From NCBI GenBank assembly GCA_934667465.1, contig CAKUMG010000166.1, positions 1 through 9,087 of the forward strand: a DNA stretch of 9,087 nucleotides, in the 5' to 3' direction. The stretch is from an uncultured Actinoplanes sp. Its GTDB lineage: Bacteria; Actinomycetota; Actinomycetes; Mycobacteriales; Micromonosporaceae. Positions 1 to 5,599 of this stretch are shown piece by piece (the first letter of the stretch is position 1; every line of letters begins with the position of its first letter). The notes beneath the pieces were generated by a model that was not told the origin of the DNA, ran no database searches, and saw only the letters and a list, made by a program, of their open reading frames with translations. Made by a program: the position numbers and the translations under genes.

Positions 1-781
1 CGCTGACGCTGACCGTCGGCATGGTCTCCGCGGTGAGCCCGGCGCTGCGCAGCTGCTTGAAGAAGGCCACGTTGCTGTCGCCGTTGAGGGTGTTGAACAC
101 GGCGTCGGGCTTGGCCTGGCCGAGCTTGTTGACGATCGTCGAGTATTCGGTGGTGCCCAGCGGGGTGTACTCCTCGCCCGCGATCGTCATGCCGTTCGCC
201 TGGGCGTACGCCTTGATGATCTTGTTGGCGGTGCGCGGGAAGACGTAGTCGCTGCCGACCAGGAACAGCGACTTCTTGCCCTGCTCCTTGAGATAGTCCA
301 GCGCCGGGACGATCTGCTGGTTGGTGGTGGCGCCGGTGTAGAAGATGGACGGCGAGCTCTCCAGGCCCTCGTACTGCACCGGGTACCAGAGCAGGGCCTT
401 GTTGCGCTCGAAGACCGGCAGCATCGCCTTGCGGCTGGCAGAGGTCCACCCGCCGAACGTGGTCGCGACCTTGTCCTCGCTGATCAGCTTCTGAGCCTTC
501 TCGGCGAACGTCGGCCAGTCCGAGGCGCCGTCCTCGACGACGGGCTCCAGCTTCTTGCCGAGCACGCCGCCGGCGGCGTTGATCTCCTCGACGGCGAGCA
601 GTTCGGCGTCGCGGACGGTCACCTCGCTGATGGCCATCGTGCCGCTGAGGGAGTGCAGGATGCCGACCTTGATGGTGTCGCCGCTTCCCGCGTCCTCCGC
701 GGGGTCGGATACGCAGCCGCTGCCGGCGAGCAACAGCCCGGTGGCGGCCAGCGCGAGGAGGGAGCGTCGGACAGGTGACAT
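1..781 (-). CDS. urtA: Urea ABC transporter substrate-binding lipoprotein UrtA (partial, C-terminus cut by window edge)
   Basis: The visible 260 residues are the N-terminal part of a periplasmic-binding-protein type 1 fold of the branched-chain amino acid/amide family. The protein should capture urea or short amides outside the membrane and pass them to the UrtBCDE permease/ATPase. Residues 1-22 form a lipoprotein-type signal (MSPVRRS, a hydrophobic stretch, then GSG before Cys23). The lipobox is atypical because position -3 is Gly rather than Leu. UrtA-like stretches are [17 protein letters not shown] (38-54), the [13 protein letters not shown] strand region (68-80), [10 protein letters not shown] (132-141), [11 protein letters not shown] (147-157) and [18 protein letters not shown] (175-192). 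These fit UrtA better than the Leu/Ile/Val receptor LivJ. The ATG (779-781) has a Shine-Dalgarno GAAGGGA at 789-795, 7 nt away. Roughly 160 residues are missing, judged from the usual family length of about 420. The downstream urtBCDE genes would lie outside the window to the left; this is inferred. Confidence 0.9.
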   Translation of the reverse strand, partial: MSPVRRSLLALAATGLLLAGSGCVSDPAEDAGSGDTIKVGILHSLSGTMAISEVTVRDAELLAVEEINAAGGVLGKKLEPVVEDGASDWPTFAEKAQKLISEDKVATTFGGWTSASRKAMLPVFERNKALLWYPVQYEGLESSPSIFYTGATTNQQIVPALDYLKEQGKKSLFLVGSDYVFPRTANKIIKAYAQANGMTIAGEEYTPLGTTEYSTIVNKLGQAKPDAVFNTLNGDSNVAFFKQLRSAGLTAETMPTVSVS

Positions 782-816
782 GGGATCGTCCCTTCGCCTG
801 CGGGTTCGTGCCCCGC

Positions 817-822
817 AAATTA
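817..822 (-). promoter_or_regulatory. Candidate -10 element for urtA
   Basis: Reading the minus strand, TAATTT (TAnnnT pattern) lies in a locally AT-rich patch (about 816-837) that stands out against the GC-rich surroundings. It would place a start site near 809 and leave a leader of about 28 nt before the urtA ATG. No convincing -35 is visible 16-18 bp upstream. I looked for a GlnR-type nitrogen-control box (GTnAC-n6-GaAAC) between 782 and 886 and saw none that was convincing. Confidence 0.3.
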
Positions 823-874
823 AGAACGATCTATTTCACGCATGGTGTCCAGGCGTGTCCGATGCGTTACGTCC

Positions 875-880
875 TACAGT
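875..880 (+). promoter_or_regulatory. Candidate -10 element for the hydrolase gene, suggesting a leaderless transcript
   Basis: TACAGT fits the actinobacterial TAnnnT -10 pattern and ends 6 nt before the ATG at 887. That spacing would put the transcription start at or next to the A of the start codon. The only purine-rich motif nearby (AGGA at 883-886) touches the ATG and is too close to act as a normal ribosome binding site. No good -35 is seen around 852-857. Confidence 0.4.
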
Positions 881-886
881 GCAGGA

Positions 887-1432
887 ATGCTCAACGGAAT
901 CCTGGTGCCCGGCGGCACCGGCCGGATCGTCACCCTGCACGACCTCGCGTGGGAGGTCCTGGCGGACCGCACGGCCCACGTCGAGGACATCTCCTGGGTC
1001 ACGCCGCGCGGCATCCTCGACGACGACGCGATCGCCGAGAAGTTCGTCCGCGGCCAGGTCGAGGAGGCCCTGGAGCGCGCGGCCGAGGTGGCACCGCGCG
1101 GCCGGCCCGTCCTGGTCGCCAAGTCCTTCGGCTCGTACGCCGCGGCGCTGGCCGCCGAGCGGTCACTGCCCGCGGTGTGGCTGACCCCGCTGCTCACCCG
1201 CGCCCCGATCGTGGACGCGATCACCCGCAACCCGGCGCCGCAGCTGCTCGTCGGCGGCACCGAGGACAGCAAGTGGTGGGACGCGGACGCGGCCCGGGGC
1301 ACCGGCAAGCAGGTGCTCACCGTCCCCGGCGGCACACACTCGCTCCGGGTCCCCGGGCCGATCCGCAACTACACCACTGTGCTCGGCGATGTCGCCACCG
1401 CGATCGAGGAGTTCTTAGACGCCCTGGATTGA
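887..1432 (+). CDS. Small alpha/beta-hydrolase-fold protein, substrate unknown
   Basis: This 181-residue protein has the ordered motifs of a compact serine hydrolase. The sequence shows an early strand with GILVPGGTG (4-12), then a nucleophile-elbow-like AKSFGS with Ser80 (78-83). It also has GGTEDSKWWD with a plausible acid at Asp127, and PGGTHSL with His151. The elbow has Ala instead of the first Gly of G-x-S-x-G, as in several small hydrolase families. No signal peptide or membrane segment is seen, so it is probably cytoplasmic. The substrate cannot be told from sequence. The frame stays open upstream to an ATG at 842, but the fold begins at residue 3 of the shorter form and TACAGT sits just before 887, so I chose ATG 887. 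The gene is divergent from urtA and convergent with hisS. Its last 18 bp (1415-1432) overlap the hisS end, and no terminator is visible between them. Confidence 0.75.
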   Translation: MLNGILVPGGTGRIVTLHDLAWEVLADRTAHVEDISWVTPRGILDDDAIAEKFVRGQVEEALERAAEVAPRGRPVLVAKSFGSYAAALAAERSLPAVWLTPLLTRAPIVDAITRNPAPQLLVGGTEDSKWWDADAARGTGKQVLTVPGGTHSLRVPGPIRNYTTVLGDVATAIEEFLDALD

Positions 1433-2746
1433 GACGGTGCGGTCCTCCGCCGGGGGCTCCCAGGTCGCGGCGTCGGCCTCGACCTGGGTGCCCGAGCGGA
1501 TGTCCTTGACCGTGTCGGGCTCGCCGCCGGCACCCGGGAACCACACGTACGGGATGCCGCGGCGCTCGGCGAAGCGGATCTGCTTGCCGAACTTCGCCGC
1601 CGAGGGGGCCACCTCGGTGCTGATCCGCCGGGACCGCAGCGCGCCCGCGATCCGGTCGCAGCCCGGCCGCAGCTCCTCGTTCGGCAGCGCGACCAGCACC
1701 GCCGTGGGGACGCTGCGCGAGGCCGTGAGCGCGTCGTGGCCGAACAGCAGCCCCAGCATCCGGGACACACCGATCGAGATGCCCACGCCCGGGAAGCGCT
1801 CGTTGCCCGACGTCGCGAGGTTCTCGTAGCGCCCGCCGGAGCAGATCGAGCCGTACCGCTCGTAGCCCTCCAGCTCGGTCTCGTAGACCGTGCCGGTGTA
1901 GTAGTCGAGACCGCGGGCGATCTTCAGCTCGGCGCGCACCAGGCCCGGCGCGTGCTCCGCGGCCGCCTCGACGACCCGGGACAGCTCCTCCAGGCCCTCG
2001 TCGAGCAGGTCGTTCGTGACGCCCAGCGCCCGCACCCGGTCCACGAAGGACCCGTCGGTCGCGGAGATCCCGGCCAGCGCCAGGCACGCGGCGGCCTGAG
2101 CCTCGGTGGCACCGGCCGTCTCCATCAGCAGGGCCGCGACCTTCTCCGGGCCGATCTTGTCGAGCTTGTCGACCGTACGAAGCACGGCCTCCGGGTCCTC
2201 GAGCCCGAGCCCGCGGTAGAAGCCCTCGCACACCTTGCGGTTGTTCACCAGGATGGTCGCGCGCGGGATCGGCAGCGAGCGCAGCGCGTCGCCGACCACC
2301 AGCGGCATCTCGGTGTCGTAGTGGAACGGCAGCGTGTCCCGGTCGACCACGTCGATGTCGGCCTGCAGGAACTCGCGGTAGCGGCCCTCCTGCGGGCGCT
2401 CGCCGCGCCACACCTTCTGGATCTGGTAGCGCCGGAACGGGAACTGCAGCTTGCCCGCATTTTCCAGCACGAACCGGGCGAACGGCACGGTCAGGTCGAA
2501 GTGCAGCCCGAGGGAGTCGTCGCCGGGGGCGGCCGGGTCCTCCTGCAGGCGCCGGAGGACGTACACCTCCTTGGAGGTCTCACCCTTGCGCAGCAGCTGG
2601 TCGAGCGGCTCGACGGCGCGGGTCTCCAGCGGGGCGAAGCCGTACAGCTCGAAGGTCGAGCGGATCCGCTCGACGACGTTCTGCTCGATCATCCGCTGCG
2701 CGGGCAGCCACTCCGGGAAGCCGGACAGCGGGGTGGGCTTGCTCAT
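1415..2746 (-). CDS. hisS: Histidine--tRNA ligase (HisRS)
   Basis: A 443-residue class II aminoacyl-tRNA synthetase that activates histidine with ATP and charges tRNA-His in the cytoplasm. Motif 1 falls around residues 35-57. The long motif 2 region (FPFRRYQIQKVWRGERPQEG through RYREFLQADID, 102-132) carries the ATP-contacting Arg. The histidine-specific ARGLDYYTGTVYE lies at 277-289 and SGGRYENL at 303-310. Motif 3 is FPGVGISIGVSRM (318-330). The C-terminal anticodon-binding domain covers about 345-443 and includes KQIRFAERRGIPYVWFPG. The N-terminus reads SGFPEWLPAQ where many bacterial enzymes have a PKG-type start, so this looks like the variant HisRS lineage; that subtype call is from memory. 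The ATG follows a weak purine-rich AAGAGAG. The gene lies 21 nt downstream of the glyoxalase II-like gene, so the two are probably co-transcribed. A small inverted repeat (CTTTC-gt-GAAAG, 2755-2766) fills part of that gap and touches the ribosome binding site. The 3' end overlaps the convergent hydrolase gene. Confidence 0.96.
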   Translation of the reverse strand: MSKPTPLSGFPEWLPAQRMIEQNVVERIRSTFELYGFAPLETRAVEPLDQLLRKGETSKEVYVLRRLQEDPAAPGDDSLGLHFDLTVPFARFVLENAGKLQFPFRRYQIQKVWRGERPQEGRYREFLQADIDVVDRDTLPFHYDTEMPLVVGDALRSLPIPRATILVNNRKVCEGFYRGLGLEDPEAVLRTVDKLDKIGPEKVAALLMETAGATEAQAAACLALAGISATDGSFVDRVRALGVTNDLLDEGLEELSRVVEAAAEHAPGLVRAELKIARGLDYYTGTVYETELEGYERYGSICSGGRYENLATSGNERFPGVGISIGVSRMLGLLFGHDALTASRSVPTAVLVALPNEELRPGCDRIAGALRSRRISTEVAPSAAKFGKQIRFAERRGIPYVWFPGAGGEPDTVKDIRSGTQVEADAATWEPPAEDRTVSIQGV

Positions 2747-2767
2747 GGGTCTCTCTTTCGTGAAAGC

Positions 2768-3466
2768 TCAGAAGCCGCGGCCCGGCGCACTGCGCAATTC
2801 CCGCAGGTACGGATTTTGCGCGCGCTCGCGGCCGATCGTGGTCTCGGGTCCGTGGCCGGGCAGGACCACCGTGTCGTCGGCCAGCGGCAGGATCTTGTCC
2901 CGCAGGCTGGTCAGCATCACGGCGGTGTCGCCGCCCGGCAGGTCGGTGCGGCCGATGGAGCCGGCGAAGAGCACGTCACCGGAGAGGCAGATCTGCTCCG
3001 CGTCCCACGACGTGCCCTCGCCCGGCAGGCGGAAGAGCACCGACCCGCCGGTATGGCCCGGCGCGTGGTCGACGGTGATCTCCAGCCCCGCCAGGGTCAG
3101 CGCCTCGCCGTCGGTCAGCTCGGTGACGTCCTCGGGCTCCGCATAGGGCAGGCGGCCGCCGAAGAGCTGCTCCAGCCCCAGGCCCAGCCCCTTGGCCGGG
3201 TCGGCGAGCATCTCGAGGTCGTTCGGATGCGCGTACGCGGTGATGCCCCGCGCGCCGCACACGGGCGCGACCGAGAACGCGTGATCGATGTGGCCGTGCG
3301 TCAGCAGCACGGCGGCGGGCTGCAGCCGGTGCTGCGCGAGCACCTCGTCGAGCCGGTCCAGCACGCCGATCCCCGGGTCGACGATGAGCGCCTGCTCGCC
3401 GGGGCCGGCCGCCAGCACGTAGCAGTTCGTGCCGAACGCCTCCGCCTCGAATCCGGTGACGAGCAC
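2768..3466 (-). CDS. Metallo-beta-lactamase-fold hydrolase, glyoxalase II-like
   Basis: This 232-residue protein has a complete set of binuclear metal ligands: THGHIDH (56-62, giving His57, His59, Asp61, His62), His138 in APGHTGG, Asp164 in LSGDVLFAGSIGRTD, and His205 in LPGHGPETT. The pattern matches the short YcbL-type hydroxyacylglutathione hydrolase-like subgroup. These enzymes lack the long C-terminal substrate domain of eukaryotic glyoxalase II. Actinobacteria use mycothiol rather than glutathione, so a thioester of another thiol is a possible substrate, but this is inference. The GTG start (3464-3466) is chosen because GGAAGGGG (3473-3480) sits 6 nt upstream; there is no signal peptide. 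It is the first gene of the two-gene unit with hisS, the same order as M. tuberculosis Rv2581c-hisS, and is divergent from the ppi genes. Confidence 0.9.
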   Translation of the reverse strand: MLVTGFEAEAFGTNCYVLAAGPGEQALIVDPGIGVLDRLDEVLAQHRLQPAAVLLTHGHIDHAFSVAPVCGARGITAYAHPNDLEMLADPAKGLGLGLEQLFGGRLPYAEPEDVTELTDGEALTLAGLEITVDHAPGHTGGSVLFRLPGEGTSWDAEQICLSGDVLFAGSIGRTDLPGGDTAVMLTSLRDKILPLADDTVVLPGHGPETTIGRERAQNPYLRELRSAPGRGF

Positions 3467-3503
3467 CTCGCGCCCCTTCCACAGCCCGGCGAATACCGTT
3501 CAG

Positions 3504-3509
3504 AGCCTA
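3504..3509 (-). promoter_or_regulatory. Candidate -10 element for the glyoxalase II-like/hisS operon
   Basis: The minus strand reads TAGGCT (TAnnnT pattern) here. It would give a start site near 3497 and a leader of about 30 nt containing the GGAAGGGG ribosome binding site. The region 17 bp upstream does not resemble TTGACA, so this is a weak prediction based on position and the -10 alone. Confidence 0.25.
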
Positions 3510-3570
3510 GCGGGACGGACCGTACACACCGGGACGCAACCTCGCACGCCACATTCTCAGCGGTTACCCG

Positions 3571-3576
3571 TACACT
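3571..3576 (+). promoter_or_regulatory. Candidate -10 element for the tandem ppi operon
   Basis: TACACT fits TAnnnT in the 252-nt divergent region between the glyoxalase II-like gene and the first ppi gene. A start near 3583 would leave a leader of about 136 nt that includes the paired CCCGCGGG palindromes. A second CCGTACAC octamer lies about 49 bp upstream (3520-3527), overlapping the zone where the opposite promoter would be expected. No clear -35 is visible. Apart from this element and the palindrome pair, I see nothing else definite in 3482-3700. Confidence 0.25.
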
Positions 3577-3639
3577 CGGGCGGGCGTGTGGCAGGGCGCA
3601 CTCGTCAACACCCCTACGGGCGACTCTCCGCGTCACATT

Positions 3640-3665
3640 CCCGCGGGTCGTCAGTACCCCGCGGG
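3640..3665. repeat. Pair of CCCGCGGG palindromes in the ppi leader
   Basis: Two identical 8-bp self-complementary blocks, CCCGCGGG at 3640-3647 and 3658-3665, are separated by 10 nt, with centres 18 bp apart. They could be two half-sites of an operator. In RNA they could pair with each other as an 8-bp stem with a 10-nt loop, ending about 35 nt before the ribosome binding site of the first ppi gene. In DNA this GC-rich, chance occurrence is possible, so no function is claimed. Confidence 0.35.
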
Positions 3666-3718
3666 CGGGCGCTCGCAACGTGTCGGATGCGTGAAGATTC
3701 AGGAAGGGGAGCACCCGG

Positions 3719-4612
3719 GTGGCTTCCAGCAAGGACCGGCAGCGGCAGCTGGCGCGGGAGAAGCTCGACCGCCAGCTCGTGCGCCGGGCCTCCAGGCAGC
3801 GGCGGCGGCGTCAGGTGCAGGCCGGTGTCGGCGCGGCGCTCGCCCTGGTCCTGATCGTGGGCGGGGCGGCGTGGCTGAGCGGGGTCTTCGACAACGACGA
3901 GACCACCGACACGGCCGACTCCGACGTCTGTCTGTGGACGCCGCAGAGCGCCGCGGGCAACCCGAACCTCAAGGAGGTCGGCACGCCGCCGACCACCGGG
4001 ATCCCCACCTCGGGCACCCGGACGATGACGGTCACCACCGACAAGGGTGACCCGATCCAGGTCTCGCTCGACCTGACCAACGCGCCCTGCAGCGGCGCCG
4101 ACCTGGCGTTCCTGGCGGGCAAGAAGTTCTACGACAACACCACCTGCCACGAGATCACCGCCGAGGGCGCGATCCGCTGCGGCGACCCGAGCGGCACCGG
4201 GCAGGGCGGCCCGACCTACTCGCTCTACGACGAGAACCTGCCGCTCGCGGCCACCCCGGAGCCCAGCCCCTCGGCGAGTGCCGCTGCCGCCACGCCCCCG
4301 GCGGCGCCGCTCTACCCCAAGGGCACGGTCGCGATGATCGGCGACCCGCCGGGCACCAACGGCAGCCAGTTCCTGATCTTCTTCAAGGACTTCACGCCGA
4401 CCGGCGAGCCGGCCTACCCGATCGTGGGCTCGGTCACCGGCGGGCTGGGCACGGTCGAGGCGCTCGGCAAGATCCCCACCGTCGCCAACGAGGCCGGCGA
4501 CAAGGTCAAGCCGCGCGACACGATCACGGTCAAGTCGCTCACGGTCGGTGACTACGCCCCCGGGGGCGCCGCCGTCCCGTCGTCCGCTCCCTCCGCTTCC
4601 AGCGAGTCCTGA
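3719..4612 (+). CDS. Membrane-anchored cyclophilin-like protein with degenerate active site (first of tandem pair)
   Basis: A 297-residue protein. Residues 1-33 are basic and cytoplasmic (KDRQRQLAREK ... RQRRRRQ), residues about 35-56 form one membrane helix, and the rest is a cyclophilin-type domain placed outside the cell. The GTG start is supported by AGGAAGGGGA at 3701-3710. Fold landmarks are KKFYDNTTCHEIT (135-147), RCGDPSGTGQGGPTY (153-167), the YDENLP strand and YPKGTVAMIGDPPGTNGSQFLIFF (199-222). The canonical HR pair is His144-Glu145 here, so the catalytic Arg is missing, and the Gln of QGGD/QCGD is Arg153. Isomerase activity is therefore doubtful; a binding or chaperone role is an inference. 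A Pro/Ala/Ser-rich insert (about 176-198) separates ENLP from YPKGT, and the C-terminus has a low-complexity Ser/Ala tail. Four cysteines (71, 124, 143, 154) match those of the next gene. Only 61 nt separate the two genes. Confidence 0.85.
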   Translation: MASSKDRQRQLAREKLDRQLVRRASRQRRRRQVQAGVGAALALVLIVGGAAWLSGVFDNDETTDTADSDVCLWTPQSAAGNPNLKEVGTPPTTGIPTSGTRTMTVTTDKGDPIQVSLDLTNAPCSGADLAFLAGKKFYDNTTCHEITAEGAIRCGDPSGTGQGGPTYSLYDENLPLAATPEPSPSASAAAATPPAAPLYPKGTVAMIGDPPGTNGSQFLIFFKDFTPTGEPAYPIVGSVTGGLGTVEALGKIPTVANEAGDKVKPRDTITVKSLTVGDYAPGGAAVPSSAPSASSES

Positions 4613-4661
4613 GCTTTCCGGAGCAGACTCTTTCCCAAACGCCCCCCGCACGAAGGCATAC

Positions 4662-4668
4662 AGGAGGA
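4662..4668 (+). promoter_or_regulatory. Strong ribosome binding site that fixes the start of the second ppi gene
   Basis: AGGAGGA lies 5 nt before GTG 4674-4676. The frame remains open upstream to an ATG at 4548, which would overlap the end of the first ppi gene. The near-perfect Shine-Dalgarno sequence shows that GTG 4674 is the real start. The resulting N-terminus (STIKDRQRAAAR) also lines up with that of the first paralog (ASSKDRQRQLAR). Confidence 0.85.
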
Positions 4669-4673
4669 ACACC

Positions 4674-5519
4674 GTGTCGACGATCAAGGACAGGCAGCGC
4701 GCGGCGGCGCGGGCCCGCCTGGAGAAGGAGATGGCCGAGCGCGCCACCTCCGCCAAGAAGCGGCGCCAGCGCCAGGCGATCATCGGCTCCGCCCTCGCCG
4801 TCGTCGTGATCGCGGGCGCCGCGGTCTGGATCGTCACGGCCCTGGGCAGCGACGACGACGATGCCGGCCAGAACACCGCCGCGGCCCCGCCGGCCGGCAC
4901 GGTGGCCTGCCAGTGGATCCCCGAGGACGGCAGCACCGGCGCCAAGGTCAAGGACGTCGGCACGCCCCCGCCCAACGCGCCCAACACGGGCACCAGCACG
5001 CTCACCATGGACACCGGCCTCGGCGCGATCACCGCGACGGTGGACCTGGCGAAGGCGCCCTGCACCGGCGCGGCCTTCACCTATCTGGCGAGCAAGAAGT
5101 TCTGGGACAACAGCAAGTGCCACCGGCTCACCACCGAGGGCATCAAGGTCCTGCAGTGCGGCGACCCGTCCGCCAGCGGCAAGGGCTACCGCGACACCGA
5201 CGGCACCGGCGGCCCGAGCTTCCGCTACGCCGAGGAGAACCTGCCCGCCGACGCCGCCACCAACGGCAAGCCGGCGTACCCCAAGGGCACCATCGCGATG
5301 GCGAAGACCTCGGCGCCGAGCACCACGGGCAGCCAGTTCTTCATCGTCTACGAGGACACCGAGCTCCCGCCGGAATACACCGTGCTCGGCACCATCACCA
5401 AGGGTATGGACATCGTGGAGTCGGTGGCCAAGGCCGGCACCGACAACGCGAACGGCCAGGGCGACGGTCACCCCAAGAAGGAGATCGACATCAAGACCCT
5501 GACGATGGCCGCGGCCTGA
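4674..5519 (+). CDS. ppiB: Membrane-anchored cyclophilin-type peptidyl-prolyl cis-trans isomerase (second of tandem pair)
   Basis: A 281-residue protein that should catalyse proline cis-trans isomerisation on proteins outside the cytoplasmic membrane. Residues 1-34 are charged and cytoplasmic, about 35-57 are one membrane helix, an acidic/Ala/Pro linker (58-76) follows, and the cyclophilin domain spans about 77-281. Active-site features are retained: CHRLTTEG (149-156) with His150-Arg151, QCGDP (161-165) with Gln161, GTGGPSFRY (177-185), EENLP, and YPKGTIAMAKTSAPSTTGSQ with FFIVY following. Cysteines 79, 130, 149 and 162 match the four of the upstream paralog and could form two disulfides. 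This layout resembles M. tuberculosis PpiB (Rv2582), which also sits divergent to the glyoxalase II-like/hisS pair. It is likely co-transcribed with the upstream gene, and the unit ends at the 5541-5571 hairpin. Confidence 0.92.
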   Translation: MSTIKDRQRAAARARLEKEMAERATSAKKRRQRQAIIGSALAVVVIAGAAVWIVTALGSDDDDAGQNTAAAPPAGTVACQWIPEDGSTGAKVKDVGTPPPNAPNTGTSTLTMDTGLGAITATVDLAKAPCTGAAFTYLASKKFWDNSKCHRLTTEGIKVLQCGDPSASGKGYRDTDGTGGPSFRYAEENLPADAATNGKPAYPKGTIAMAKTSAPSTTGSQFFIVYEDTELPPEYTVLGTITKGMDIVESVAKAGTDNANGQGDGHPKKEIDIKTLTMAAA

Positions 5520-5540
5520 TCGTCCGGTCACACGTCCGGC

Positions 5541-5571
5541 AAGGGCGGGTCCCCACCGGGGGCCCGCCCTT
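5541..5571 (+). terminator. Stem-loop terminator after the ppi pair
   Basis: AAGGGCGGGTCCCC (5541-5554) pairs with GGGGGCCCGCCCTT (5558-5571) across a 3-nt loop (ACC). The stem is 14 bp with one T-G wobble, beginning 21 nt after the stop codon of the second isomerase gene. There is no U tract, which is common for actinobacterial terminators, so it is either a U-less intrinsic terminator or a 3'-end stabilising hairpin. Confidence 0.8.
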
Positions 5572-5582
5572 CCGCGTTGATC

Positions 5583-5588
5583 CACATT
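5583..5588 (+). promoter_or_regulatory. Weak candidate -10 element for the MFS exporter gene
   Basis: CACATT lies in the short AT-rich patch (5578-5590) between the terminator hairpin and the exporter's GTG. It keeps A2, A4 and T6 of TATAAT. A start about 7 nt downstream would fall near 5595, giving an almost leaderless mRNA. No -35 is recognisable because the hairpin occupies that position. Confidence 0.25.
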
Positions 5589-5599
5589 AAGCTCGGCCG

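Noticed and set aside
842..886. An upstream ATG at 842 that would extend the hydrolase by 15 residues
   Set aside because: The extension (VSRRVRCVTSYSAG) is not part of the fold, no ribosome binding site precedes it, and it would cover the candidate promoter TACAGT.
782..886. A possible GlnR nitrogen-control box upstream of urtA
   Set aside because: No pair of GTnAC/GaAAC half-sites with the right spacing was found on either strand by eye.
1736..3694. A 652-codon open frame on the plus strand opposite hisS and the glyoxalase II-like gene
   Set aside because: It crosses two well-supported minus-strand genes and their intergenic gap and has no family features.
4548..4673. An upstream ATG giving the second isomerase a 42-residue Pro/Arg-rich extension
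   Set aside because: It would overlap the first ppi gene, whereas GTG 4674 has a near-ideal Shine-Dalgarno sequence and gives an N-terminus that aligns with the paralog.
5521..5539. Two copies of CGTCCGG 12 bp apart after the second isomerase gene
   Set aside because: Seven-base GC-rich repeats are expected by chance here, and no symmetry or wider array supports a site.
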